This document shows positions 42,653 through 50,545 of a DNA stretch of 64,000 nt, in pieces. A program made the position numbers and the translations under genes. Within the stretch, counting starts at the first letter, position 1. Every line of letters begins with the position of its first letter. The notes below the pieces were generated by a model. That model made no database searches. It worked only from the letters and a program-made list of their open reading frames with translations, and was not told the origin of the DNA. This DNA comes from Actinomycetota bacterium (GTDB lineage: Bacteria > Actinomycetota > Acidimicrobiia > Acidimicrobiales > Ilumatobacteraceae): positions 1 to 64,000 of the forward strand of contig JAPLAA010000008.1 of assembly GCA_026393475.1 (NCBI GenBank), given 5' to 3'.

Positions 42653-45466
42653 GTGATGACCCTGCCCTCTTCCGGCGCATCCGGAGCTCAGCTCCCCACC
42701 GACGCGCACCGCCACGACGGCTCCACCGTCGCCGAGCACCTCGGCGTCCAGCCCGATCGCGGGCTCGACGCGGCCGAAGTGCAGCGACGGACCGAGCAGT
42801 ACGGTGCCAACGTCCTCGCCGAAGCGGCTCGTACCCCGGCGTGGCGGCGCCTCGTCGCCCAGTTCACCGACCTGCTGATCCTCATCCTGATCGGCGCCGC
42901 GCTCGTCGCCTTCGCGGTCTCCGGTGAGCTGAAGACCCCGCTCGTGGTGCTCGTCGTGGTGGTGTTCAACGCGATCATCGGGTTCATCCAGGAGAACCGA
43001 GCCGAGAAGTCGCTCGAGGCGCTGAAGAAGATGTTGGTCATCCAGACGAGGGTGCGCCGCAACGGCGAGCTCGTGAACCTGCCGGCCGGCGAGTTGCTCC
43101 CGGGCGACATCGTGATGATCGAGGCGGGCGACCGTGTGCCGGCCGACGGTCGGTTGGTCTTCGCCAACAGCCTCGAGATCGAAGAGGCCGCACTCACCGG
43201 TGAGAGCCAGCCCTCCACGAAGGGCATCGAATCGATCGACCGCGACAGCGTTCCGCTCGGCGACCGCAAGAACATGGTCTACATGAACACCACGGTCACC
43301 CGCGGCCGTGGCGAGTACGTGGTCACCGCGACCGGCATGGCCACCGAGATCGGCCGCATCGCCGGCCTGCTGCGGGCCACCGAGACCGAGAAGACCCCGC
43401 TGCAGAAGCAGCTCGACGGTCTGGCACACAGCCTCGCCAAGCTCGCCGCGGCGATCGTGATCGCCGTGTTCGTGATCGGGCTCATCCGCGGCGAGAGCGC
43501 CAGCGACCTGCTGCTCACCGCCGTCGCCCTCGCCGTCGCCTCCATCCCGGAGGGCTTGCCCGCCGTCACCGCCGTCACCCTCGCCCTCGGCGTGTCGAAG
43601 ATGGCCAAGCAGAACGCGATCGTGAAGCGGCTCGCCTCCGTCGAGACGCTCGGTTGCACCAGCGTGATCTGCAGCGACAAGACCGGCACCCTCACGCTCA
43701 ACCAGATGACCGCGGTCGAGCTGATCACTCAGCTGCGCCGTCACGAGGTGACCGGCGACGGTTACGCACCGGTCGGGACGATCGTCCATCTCGACGGCGA
43801 CGAGCCCGTCGCCCTCGATGCCGCCCTGCTCCCGATGGCGCTGTGCACCGACGCGGCGATCCGCAAGGTCGACGACCGTTGGGATCTCGTGGGCGACCCC
43901 ACCGAGGGCGCGCTCGTCGTGCTCGCCGCCAAGGGTGGCCTCGTCATCGACGATGTCCGTGCCAACCACCCCCGCATCGCCGAGGTGCCGTTCGACTCCG
44001 CCAACAAGTTCATGGCGACCGCGCACCAGCTCGTCGACGGCAACGGGCGCCGCCAGGTCACCCTGTACGTGAAGGGTGCGCCCGACGTGCTGCTCGCCCG
44101 TTCGTCGCACGTCATCGGCACGGACGGCTCGGCCGAGCCGGTCGCCGGCCATCTCGACACCCTCCGCGACCACAACGATCGCCTCGCCTCGGCCGGCCTG
44201 CGCGTCCTCGCGGTCGCACAGCGCGAGTTCTCGGTGGACGACTGGACCGAGTTCACCGCCACCGGCGGCGAGCCGATCGAGCTCGTCCGCGACCTCACCC
44301 TCATCGCCCTCGCCGGCATCGTCGACCCGCCTCGCTCGGAGGCCAGGGTCGCGATCGCCGAGGCGCACGCCGCCGGCATCTCCGTCAAGATGATCACCGG
44401 CGATCACGCCTCCACCGCAGCGGCCATCGGCCGCGAGCTCGGCCTCACCGGCGAGGCGGTGACCGGCAACGACCTCGACCAGATGGACGACCACGAGCTC
44501 GCCGAGCGGATCGACGACATCACCGTGTTCGCCCGCGTCGCCCCCGAGCACAAGATCCGGCTCGTGGCGGCGCTGCAGCGCAAGGGCAACGTCGTCGCCA
44601 TGACCGGCGACGGTGTGAACGACGCCCCGGCGCTCAAGAAGGCCGACATGGGCATCGCGATGGGCATCACCGGTACCGAGGTCACCAAGGAAGCCGCGAC
44701 CATGGTGCTCGCCGACGACAACTTCGCCACGATCGTCAAGGCGGTCAAGCAGGGTCGCACGATCTACGACAACATCGTGAAGTTCGTGCGCTTCCAGCTG
44801 AGCACCACCCTCGGCTTCGCAGCGCTGTTCCTGCTGGCCGCCATCTTCGACATCGCGAGTGGCAAGCCGTTCACGGCGATCGCGATCCTGTGGGTGAACA
44901 TCATCATGGACGGCCCGCCGGCCATGGCACTCGGTCTCGACCGGGCGGGCTCGGACGTGATGGCCCGCAAGCCCCGCCCGCTCACCGAGCGGATCCTCAC
45001 CCGGAGCCGCTGGACCGCAGTCGCCTTCGCCGCCACCGTGATGGCGCTCGGCACGCTCGCCGTGCTGGCGCTCGCTCCCGGTGTGGAGGCCGAGGCCGGC
45101 ACCGCCACCGTGGCCGGGACCATGGCGTTCAACACCTTCGTGCTGTTCCAGTTCTTCAACATCCTCAACGCCCGCAGCGATCGGCAGTCCGTCTTCACCC
45201 GGTTCACGTTCACCAACGGACCGCTGTGGCTCTCGCTCGCTGTCGTCGCACTCCTCCAGGTCGGCGTCACCCACGTCGGGTTCATGCAGTCGCTGTTCGA
45301 CACCATGTCGATCTCGGCGACCCAGTGGCTCGTGTGCATCGCCGTCGCCTCCTCGGTGCTCTGGCTCGAGGAGCTGCGCAAGCTCGTCGTGCGCCGGCGT
45401 TACCCGCTCGACGGCTCCGCTGCCGACTCCCTCTCCCCCGACTCCCACCTGGAGGTCCCCGCATGA
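42653..45466 (+). CDS. P2-type cation-transporting ATPase (probable Mn2+/Ca2+ exporter)
   Basis: A ~937-residue P-type ATPase. The N-terminal cation-ATPase domain (STVAEHLGVQPDRGLDAAEVQRR) leads to about ten transmembrane helices, the TGES loop (ALTGESQPSTKG), TM4 with IPEGLPAVTAVTLALG, the phosphorylation motif CSDKTGTLTLNQM, KGAPD, MITGDH and the hinge MTGDGVNDAPALKKADMGIAMG. TM6 reads WVNIIMDGPPAMALGLD. The type is P2A-like (Ca2+/Mn2+). Because a Mn2+ riboswitch precedes it, manganese efflux is the best guess. GTG 42653 lies about 10 nt after the GAAGGA ribosome site; ATG 42656 is the alternative. Confidence 0.9.
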   Translation: MMTLPSSGASGAQLPTDAHRHDGSTVAEHLGVQPDRGLDAAEVQRRTEQYGANVLAEAARTPAWRRLVAQFTDLLILILIGAALVAFAVSGELKTPLVVLVVVVFNAIIGFIQENRAEKSLEALKKMLVIQTRVRRNGELVNLPAGELLPGDIVMIEAGDRVPADGRLVFANSLEIEEAALTGESQPSTKGIESIDRDSVPLGDRKNMVYMNTTVTRGRGEYVVTATGMATEIGRIAGLLRATETEKTPLQKQLDGLAHSLAKLAAAIVIAVFVIGLIRGESASDLLLTAVALAVASIPEGLPAVTAVTLALGVSKMAKQNAIVKRLASVETLGCTSVICSDKTGTLTLNQMTAVELITQLRRHEVTGDGYAPVGTIVHLDGDEPVALDAALLPMALCTDAAIRKVDDRWDLVGDPTEGALVVLAAKGGLVIDDVRANHPRIAEVPFDSANKFMATAHQLVDGNGRRQVTLYVKGAPDVLLARSSHVIGTDGSAEPVAGHLDTLRDHNDRLASAGLRVLAVAQREFSVDDWTEFTATGGEPIELVRDLTLIALAGIVDPPRSEARVAIAEAHAAGISVKMITGDHASTAAAIGRELGLTGEAVTGNDLDQMDDHELAERIDDITVFARVAPEHKIRLVAALQRKGNVVAMTGDGVNDAPALKKADMGIAMGITGTEVTKEAATMVLADDNFATIVKAVKQGRTIYDNIVKFVRFQLSTTLGFAALFLLAAIFDIASGKPFTAIAILWVNIIMDGPPAMALGLDRAGSDVMARKPRPLTERILTRSRWTAVAFAATVMALGTLAVLALAPGVEAEAGTATVAGTMAFNTFVLFQFFNILNARSDRQSVFTRFTFTNGPLWLSLAVVALLQVGVTHVGFMQSLFDTMSISATQWLVCIAVASSVLWLEELRKLVVRRRYPLDGSAADSLSPDSHLEVPA

Positions 45467-45828
45467 AGTGCCCCATCGACACCACCGTCGATCTCGTGAT
45501 GACCGATCGGCAGGGCATCGAGATCGACTACTGCCCCACCTGCCGCGGCGTCTGGCTCGACCGCGGTGAGCTCGACAAGCTGATCGAGCGATCCGCTGCC
45601 GTGCTCCCGCAGCCGGCCCCCCAACCGGTCGTCCAGCCCGCACCTGCGGCCGCCCCGCTGCCCGCAGCCGACTACCGACCCGACCAGCGGCCCGACCCCC
45701 GCTCCGACGATCGCCGGCCGCGATGGGACGACGACGACGATGACGACGATCGTGCCAAGTACCGCGACGGCTACGGCTACAAGAAGAAGAAGCGCTCCTC
45801 GATCCTCGGCGAGATCTTCGACTTCTGA
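45463..45828 (+). CDS. zinc-ribbon (TFIIB-type) protein with acidic and basic tail
   Basis: A 121-residue protein. The N-terminal zf-TFIIB domain has MKCPID, YCPTCRGVWLDRGELDKLIE, with cysteines positioned for one zinc. It is followed by a Pro/Ala-rich linker (residues ~48-70), an Asp-rich run (DDDDDDDD), the basic YKKKKRSS and a conserved-looking C-terminus ILGEIFDF. Function unknown; such proteins may act as small adaptor domains. Its ATG overlaps the ATPase stop as ATGA, so it is part of the manganese-controlled message. Confidence 0.82.
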   Translation: MKCPIDTTVDLVMTDRQGIEIDYCPTCRGVWLDRGELDKLIERSAAVLPQPAPQPVVQPAPAAAPLPAADYRPDQRPDPRSDDRRPRWDDDDDDDDRAKYRDGYGYKKKKRSSILGEIFDF

Positions 45829-45837
45829 CCGGTCTCC

Positions 45838-45869
45838 GGCGCCCGGGAGGTCCTCCCCGACCGGGCGCC
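45838..45869 (+). terminator. hairpin after the zinc-ribbon gene
   Basis: GGCGCCCGG (45838-45846) pairs with CCGGGCGCC (45861-45869) with an inner GGAGG/CCTCC pairing. It starts 10 bp after the stop codon and probably ends the riboswitch-controlled transcript. No clear T-run. Confidence 0.55.
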
Positions 45870-45872
45870 GGC

Positions 45873-45920
45873 TCACACGAACTGTTCACACGAACTGTTC
45901 ACCATCGTCCGACGGTGAAC
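45873..45920 (+). promoter_or_regulatory. repeats and inverted repeat upstream of htpX
   Basis: TCACACGAACTGT is repeated in tandem (45873-45885, 45886-45898), followed by an inverted repeat, GTTCACC (45897-45903) and GGTGAAC (45914-45920), spaced by 10 nt. GTTCAC thus occurs in three phased copies ending 26 bp before the htpX ATG. A candidate operator for a stress regulator. Confidence 0.5.
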
Positions 45921-45946
45921 ACACCTCCCGAAAGGAACCTGTCCCC

Positions 45947-46807
45947 ATGTTCAAGAACACGATGAAGACCGGGGTGCTGCTCGCATCGCTCGGCGGCCTC
46001 ATCGTGGCCGTGGCCACCATGTTGGGCGGCCGAGGTGGCGCCACGATCGGCCTCGTCCTGGCGTTCGTCATGGTCGGCGGCTCGTACTGGTTCAGCGACA
46101 AGCTCGCCCTGAAGTCCGCCCGCGCCCGGGTGATCACCGAAGCCGACCATCCCGAGTTCTACGGCATGGTGCGCTCCCTCGCCGAGCGCGCCAACCTGCC
46201 GATGCCGACGGTGGCGATCGCGCCCAGCGATCAGCCCAACGCGTTCGCCACCGGCCGAGGCCCGAAGAAGGCCGTGGTCTGCGCGACCGAGGGCCTGCTC
46301 ACCTCGATGCCCCGTGCCGAGGTCGAGGCCGTGATGGCGCACGAGCTCATGCACGTGAAGCACCGCGACATCCTCATCGGCTCCGTCGCCGCCGCCATCG
46401 CCACCGCGATCAGCTACGTCGCCCAGATGGCGATGTTCGCTTCGATGTTCGGCGGCAACAGCAACGACGAGGACCGTCCCAACCCGATCGCCGTCATGGC
46501 CATGGCGCTCCTCGCGCCCATGGCGGCGGGCCTCATCCAGATGGCCGTCTCCCGCTCGCGTGAGTTCGAGGCCGACCGTGGTGCCGCCGAGCTGCTCGGT
46601 TCGGGGCGGGAACTGGCGAACGCGCTCGAACGGATCGAGCAGCTGGCCGTCCGGCGGCCGATGGCGGTCGCGCCGGCCCAGGCGCAGATGTACATCCACA
46701 ACCCGCTGGCCGAGGCCCACGGCGGCAAGAACGCCGCCACCATGGCCCGCCTCTTCTCGACCCACCCGGCCACCGAGGAGCGCATCCGCCGCCTCCGCGG
46801 CATGTGA
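45947..46807 (+). CDS. htpX: membrane zinc metalloprotease HtpX
   Basis: A 286-residue integral-membrane M48 protease that degrades damaged membrane proteins. Two N-terminal helices (LLASLGGLIVAVATMLGG and ATIGLVLAFVMVGGSYW), then PNAFATGRGPKKAVVCATEGLL, the zinc motif VMAHELMHVKHRD (HExxH) and the third ligand region SRSREFEADRGAAELLG. The C-terminus ends FSTHPATEERIRRLRGM. AAAGGAA precedes the ATG. It follows the ATPase unit but has its own upstream repeats. Confidence 0.95.
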   Translation: MFKNTMKTGVLLASLGGLIVAVATMLGGRGGATIGLVLAFVMVGGSYWFSDKLALKSARARVITEADHPEFYGMVRSLAERANLPMPTVAIAPSDQPNAFATGRGPKKAVVCATEGLLTSMPRAEVEAVMAHELMHVKHRDILIGSVAAAIATAISYVAQMAMFASMFGGNSNDEDRPNPIAVMAMALLAPMAAGLIQMAVSRSREFEADRGAAELLGSGRELANALERIEQLAVRRPMAVAPAQAQMYIHNPLAEAHGGKNAATMARLFSTHPATEERIRRLRGM

Positions 46808-46854
46808 GGTCCCGTTCGGTCGGCCCCACGCCGATCGGACGGAACACCCGGTTC

Positions 46855-46889
46855 GCACCGCCCACGGCAACGTCGCCGTCGGGCGGTGC
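46855..46889 (+). terminator. hairpin terminator between htpX and sufC2
   Basis: GCACCGCCC (46855-46863) pairs with GGGCGGTGC (46881-46889), and CGGC with GCCG inside. A second palindrome, CGATCCGC-GA-GCGGATCG (46905-46922), follows. Standing between two convergent genes, the pair may terminate in both directions. Confidence 0.6.
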
Positions 46890-46933
46890 GGCGCGTTTCG
46901 GGGCCGATCCGCGAGCGGATCGGTTCCGCTTCC

Positions 46934-46988
46934 GATCAGTTCAGGATCAGTTCAGGATCAGTTCAGGATCAGTTCAGGATCAGTTCAG
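46934..46988. repeat. five 11-bp tandem repeats downstream of sufC2
   Basis: GATCAGTTCAG occurs five times without interruption, ending 7 bp from the sufC2 stop codon (46996-46998), which itself lies in a similar GGATCAG context. The 11-bp period keeps copies on one face of the helix. Confidence 0.9.
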
Positions 46989-46995
46989 GAGCGGA

Positions 46996-47793
46996 TCAGA
47001 TCGCGAACAGGTCGTCGAGCGAGCCCGGGGCCGAGGCCTCGGGCTCGTCCGCGATGGCGTAGGCCGCGTAGCCGTCACGCTCGAGCTGGTCGGCCAGCTC
47101 GGGACCCCCGGTCGCGACGATACGGCCCTTGACGAGAATGTGGATCACGTCGGCACGCAGCGCTTCGAGCAGCCGGTTGTAGTGGGTGATCACGAGCGCC
47201 CCGAGACGCTGGCCCTGCGGGCCGTCGTCGTTCGTGAGCGCCTCGACGCGACGGGCGCAGTCGCGCAACGCATCGATGTCGAGGCCGGAGTCGAGCTCGT
47301 CGAGGATCGCGATCCGCGGCTGGAGCACCGCCAGCTGCAGCGTCTCGTTGCGCTTCTTCTCGCCACCGGACAGGTCGACGTTGAGCGCACGGTGCAGCAG
47401 CTCGGGGGCGAAGCCGATACGGGCCGCCTCGGCCTCGAGGAGCTCGTCGAGGCCGTCGGTGGAGCGGCCGCGGGCGATGAGCGCCTGTTCCATCACATGG
47501 TCGAGCGACACGCCCGGCACCTCGCTCGGGTACTGCATCACGAGGTGCAGGCCGGCCTGGGCGCGCTGCCACGCGGGCAGCGCGAGCATGTCGACGCCGT
47601 CGAGGGTGACCGAGCCGCCGAGCACCTCGTAGCCGGGCTTGCCCATCACGACCGCCGAGAGCGTGCTCTTGCCGGCGCCGTTCGGGCCCATCACCACGTG
47701 GACCTCGCCGCTCGAGATGGTGAGGTTCACCCCGTGGAGGATCTGCTTGCCCGCGACCGAGGCGCGGAGGTCGGTGATCTGCAGCGTGCTCAT
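46996..47793 (-). CDS. sufC: Fe-S cluster assembly ATPase SufC (copy 2)
   Basis: A 265-residue SufC with Walker A GPNGAGKST, LHLVMQYPSEVPGVS, the signature NVDLSGGEKKRNE, Walker B IAILDELDSGLDIDAL (Leu where copy 1 has Thr) and the switch ITHYNRLL. A C-terminal extension (ADEPEASAPGSLDDLFAI) is absent from copy 1. It ends the leftward locus with sufB, sufD and the Rieske protein and is the likely direct partner of SufBD. ATG 47793 follows the Rieske stop after 1 bp. Confidence 0.93.
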   Translation of the reverse strand: MSTLQITDLRASVAGKQILHGVNLTISSGEVHVVMGPNGAGKSTLSAVVMGKPGYEVLGGSVTLDGVDMLALPAWQRAQAGLHLVMQYPSEVPGVSLDHVMEQALIARGRSTDGLDELLEAEAARIGFAPELLHRALNVDLSGGEKKRNETLQLAVLQPRIAILDELDSGLDIDALRDCARRVEALTNDDGPQGQRLGALVITHYNRLLEALRADVIHILVKGRIVATGGPELADQLERDGYAAYAIADEPEASAPGSLDDLFAI

Positions 47794-47794
47794 C

Positions 47795-48193
47795 TCAGGA
47801 AGCTCCTCCGGGCGTGTTGGCGGCCGTGTTGGCGGCCTCATCGGCCTCGATGTCGACGACCACGTCGCCGTCGACGTTGCGCACGACGAACACCGGCACC
47901 GGTTGGGTGGCCGGGAAGGTCTGCGGTTCGCCCGTCTCGAGGCTGAACGCGCTGCCGTGCTTCCAGCACTCGATCTCTCGCGAGTCGCACAGGATCTCGC
48001 CCTCACTGAGCGAGACGTCGGCATGGCTGCACGTGTCGCCGATCGCGTACAGGTCGTCGCCGATGCGCACGACGGCGACCGGACGACCGCCGACGACGAA
48101 GCGCTGGGCCGTGTTCGGCGCGATGTCGTCGAAGCGGCACACGACCGTGCCGACACTGCCGGAGCTGCCGGAGCTGCCCGAGGCGCCGCTCAT
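47795..48193 (-). CDS. Rieske [2Fe-2S] ferredoxin in the suf operon
   Basis: A 132-residue protein. After a Ser/Gly-rich leader it has the Rieske ligands in DTCSHADVSLSEG (CxH) and IECWKHGSAFSL (CxxH) with the expected spacing. Rieske proteins of this type (NirD/bphF-like) occur between sufD and sufC in many actinobacterial suf operons, where they may supply electrons for cluster assembly. The start overlaps the sufD stop as ATGA. The C-terminus contains a 12-bp duplication (coding AANTAANT). Confidence 0.9.
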   Translation of the reverse strand: MSGASGSSGSSGSVGTVVCRFDDIAPNTAQRFVVGGRPVAVVRIGDDLYAIGDTCSHADVSLSEGEILCDSREIECWKHGSAFSLETGEPQTFPATQPVPVFVVRNVDGDVVVDIEADEAANTAANTPGGAS

Positions 48194-49335
48194 GACGACT
48201 TCCGCTGGAGCTTGGCGCTGACCAGCTCGCGCAGCTGCGCGGCGAGCGGGCCCACGGGGAGCTGTTCGAGCACCTCGTCGAAGAACCCGAGCACCACCAG
48301 GCGCTCGGCGATCTCGGGCGGGATGCCACGACTCTCGAGGTAGAAGCGCTGCTCCTCGTCGATCGGTCCGACCGTGCTGGCGTGGCTGCACTTCACGTCG
48401 TTGGTCTCGATGTCGAGGTTCGGCACGCTCTCGGCCCAGGCGCCCGAGCTGAGCGTGAGGTTGCGGTTGGTCTGGAACGCCTGCGAGCCCTTGGCGTCGT
48501 GGCGGATCTTGATCAACCCCGTGTACACGCTCTTGGCGTGGTCCTGCACGGCCCCCTTGAACAGCAGGTCGCTGTGCGTCTTCGGCGCGGCGTGGTCCTG
48601 CAGGGTGCGGAAGTCGTGCATCTGGTTGGCGTCGGCGTAGTACAGCGCGATCTGACGGGTGCTCGCGCCCTGGCCGGTGACCCGGGCCTCGGTGCGCACA
48701 CGGGCGTAGTCGCCGCCGAGAGCCACCGTGGCGAGCAACGTGTTCGAGTCGCGGGCGCCGAACGCCTGCTGGTGCGCGAGGTGCCAGGTGGACGACCCGA
48801 GCATGTTCACACCCAGGTACTTCAGACGTCCCGCTGCCGCGACGTCGACCTCGAGTCGGGGGACGCACAGGGCGACGAGACCGTCGGGCGAGACGAACTG
48901 CTCGACCACGGTGATCTCGCTGTCCTCGGCGGCGTCGATGATGAGTCGCGGGAACACTGCGACGCCTGCGGCGTCGAGACGGTGGGTGATCACGACCGGC
49001 TGCTCGATCGCTCGGCCACGCGGGACCGAGACGACCACCGCGTCCATGAAGGCCCGGTTCAGCTCGTGGAAGAGGTCGACCGCGTCGGCGTCGTCGGCAC
49101 GATCGCCGAGCTCGGCGCCCTGCACCACGTGCACGCCGTCGGGGGCGTCGACCGTGGTGATCGCACGGCCCGGGGTGAACGCCGAGAGGTCGAGCTCACC
49201 GATGCGGCTGTAGCGCCACACCTCCTCCTCGGCGGAGGGGAAGGCGGCGGCAGCAGCGCGCTCGGCAGCGGCGATGCGGCGATCGAGATCGGGAGGTGCG
49301 GACGCGCGAACGGCGTCGGGGGAGAACGCAGGCAC
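48190..49335 (-). CDS. sufD: Fe-S cluster assembly protein SufD
   Basis: A 381-residue beta-helix scaffold subunit of the SufBC2D complex. SSTWHLAHQQAFGARDSNTLLATVALGGDYARVRTEARVTG and HSDLLFKGAVQDHAKSVYTGLIKI, and the C-terminal KCSHASTVGPIDEEQRFYLESRGI are SufD/SufB-family landmarks, including the cysteine-histidine segment. It starts at GTG 49335 with a -10-like TAGTAT just 6 nt upstream, so its own transcript could be leaderless. It is coupled to the Rieske gene by ATGA. Confidence 0.94.
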   Translation of the reverse strand: MPAFSPDAVRASAPPDLDRRIAAAERAAAAAFPSAEEEVWRYSRIGELDLSAFTPGRAITTVDAPDGVHVVQGAELGDRADDADAVDLFHELNRAFMDAVVVSVPRGRAIEQPVVITHRLDAAGVAVFPRLIIDAAEDSEITVVEQFVSPDGLVALCVPRLEVDVAAAGRLKYLGVNMLGSSTWHLAHQQAFGARDSNTLLATVALGGDYARVRTEARVTGQGASTRQIALYYADANQMHDFRTLQDHAAPKTHSDLLFKGAVQDHAKSVYTGLIKIRHDAKGSQAFQTNRNLTLSSGAWAESVPNLDIETNDVKCSHASTVGPIDEEQRFYLESRGIPPEIAERLVVLGFFDEVLEQLPVGPLAAQLRELVSAKLQRKSS

Positions 49336-49371
49336 GGGGAAATACTACTGTCTGGATAGGAGAAATTCCCC
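49336..49371 (-). promoter_or_regulatory. candidate sufD promoter/operator
   Basis: GGGGAA (49336-49341) and TTCCCC (49366-49371) bracket ACTAC and GATAG half-sites, an imperfect relative of the ACTA-N6-TAGT core in front of sufC1 and sufB. On the minus strand TAGTAT stands as a -10 box 6 nt from the GTG start. Weaker than the other two sites. Confidence 0.4.
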
Positions 49372-49407
49372 AGTCCTCCACCTCGGCGAGGTGCGATCTC
49401 CGACCGC

Positions 49408-49451
49408 GGATCAGTCGCGGATCAGTCGCGGATCAGTCGCGGATCAGTCGC
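49408..49451. repeat. four 11-bp tandem repeats at a stop codon
   Basis: GGATCAGTCGC repeats four times. The last copy contains the stop codon (49444-49446) of the leftward Cys-rich gene, so the array extends downstream from that stop. Confidence 0.9.
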
Positions 49452-49791
49452 GACGGCGGAAGAAGCGCTTCAGGCCCTTGCGCTGGGCGGCCAACCGCTC
49501 GGCCTCGAGCTCGGCCCGCACCTGGGCGCCGATCGCGTTGAGATGGTCCTCGGCCTCGTCCAACACTGCCGCGGCCGTGCCGTCGTCGAGGCCGGGCGGC
49601 TCCACGGGCGTCTTCGGCGGCACCACGGTGCCGTAGGTCCAGCCGGCATCCATGCGCCGCTCGTACTTCGGACAGTTGTCCGGGCAGCGCCACGGCGCAT
49701 CCGGGGCCAGGTCGAGGTTGCACTTCCGGACGGTGTCACCGTTCGGGTACGTGCGGCTCTCGTAGTTCTTGCACTCCTGGCGCATCGGCAT
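49444..49791 (-). CDS. Cys-rich hypothetical protein within the suf locus
   Basis: A 115-residue protein. Four cysteines are clustered in the first 45 residues (RQECKNYESR, VRKCNLDLAP, WRCPDNCPKYERR), a spacing that could bind zinc or an Fe-S cluster. The rest is a Pro-rich stretch and a charged helix ending KGLKRFFRRRD. I do not recognise a named family. It lies between the MBL gene and sufD in the same direction, so a link to Fe-S assembly is possible. ATG 49785 is an alternative start. Confidence 0.65.
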   Translation of the reverse strand: MPMRQECKNYESRTYPNGDTVRKCNLDLAPDAPWRCPDNCPKYERRMDAGWTYGTVVPPKTPVEPPGLDDGTAAAVLDEAEDHLNAIGAQVRAELEAERLAAQRKGLKRFFRRRD

Positions 49792-49845
49792 CCGCCAAGT
49801 CTGCCAAGCGGACCGGGCTCGCGCAGGTCAGAGTTCGGTGAGAAC

Positions 49846-49876
49846 CCGTTCGCCCACATCGGGCTGGGGCGAACGG
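49846..49876 (-). terminator. hairpin between the MBL and Cys-rich genes
   Basis: CCGTTCGCCC (49846-49855) and GGGCGAACGG (49867-49876) form a perfect 10-bp stem with an 11-nt loop just after the stop of the leftward MBL gene at 49883. Likely a terminator or attenuator inside the suf locus. Confidence 0.55.
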
Positions 49877-49882
49877 CCGGGG

Positions 49883-50509
49883 TCAGACGCCGAGCTCGGC
49901 GGCGCGGGCCAGCACGCGCTCGCGCTCGGCACCGATCGTCGTCGAGTCGCCGTGGCCGGTGTGCACGACCGTCTCGTCGGGCAGCCGCAGCAGGGTGTCG
50001 CGGATGCTGCGCAGGATCGTCGGCTCGTCGCTGTAGCTGCGACCGGTGGCACCGGGCCCGCCGCAGAACAGCGTGTCGCCGCTGAACAGCACACCCGATG
50101 CGACGTCGTGGAAGCAGCAGCAACCGGGCGAGTGGCCGGGGGTGTGCAGCACGCCGAGCTCGTGGCCGCCCACGCCGATGACCGCACCGGGCTCGAGGTC
50201 GCGATCGGGCGACTGCCCCGGCCACACGACGTCCCACAGCATGCGGTCGGACGGGTGCAGCACGATCGGGGCATCGACCGCGTCGCGCAGCGGCACCGCC
50301 GCGTTGATGTGGTCGTTGTGGCCGTGGGTGAGCACGATCGAACGCACCCGGCGTCCGTTGACCGCCGCGGTGATCGCGGCCGCATCGTGGGCTGCGTCGA
50401 ACACGATCACCTCGCGGTCGTCACCCACCAACCAGATGTTGTTGGTGACCTGCCATTCGCCCCCGTCGAGGGCGAAGATTCCGTCCGTCGTGACCAGCTC
50501 GATCGTCAT
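49883..50509 (-). CDS. metallo-beta-lactamase-fold hydrolase
   Basis: A 208-residue MBL protein with LTHGHNDHINA, the His in HTPGHSPGC, the bridging Asp in LFSGDTLFCGGPG and the final His in HTGHGDSTT. It is similar in size and motifs to the enzyme at 17506-18120 (both glyoxalase II-like). It lies 36 bp after sufB in the same direction; MBL hydrolases are frequent passengers of actinobacterial operons, so a role in Fe-S assembly is not implied. Confidence 0.85.
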   Translation of the reverse strand: MTIELVTTDGIFALDGGEWQVTNNIWLVGDDREVIVFDAAHDAAAITAAVNGRRVRSIVLTHGHNDHINAAVPLRDAVDAPIVLHPSDRMLWDVVWPGQSPDRDLEPGAVIGVGGHELGVLHTPGHSPGCCCFHDVASGVLFSGDTLFCGGPGATGRSYSDEPTILRSIRDTLLRLPDETVVHTGHGDSTTIGAERERVLARAAELGV

Positions 50510-50545
50510 GCGCGTGACGCTACCGGGCGACGGCTCAGGAGGCGA

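Noticed and set aside
42197..45889. Very long leftward open frame opposite the P-type ATPase and riboswitch
   Set aside because: Lacks family features and is Arg/Gly/Glu-rich, a mirror of high-GC codon usage in the real rightward genes.
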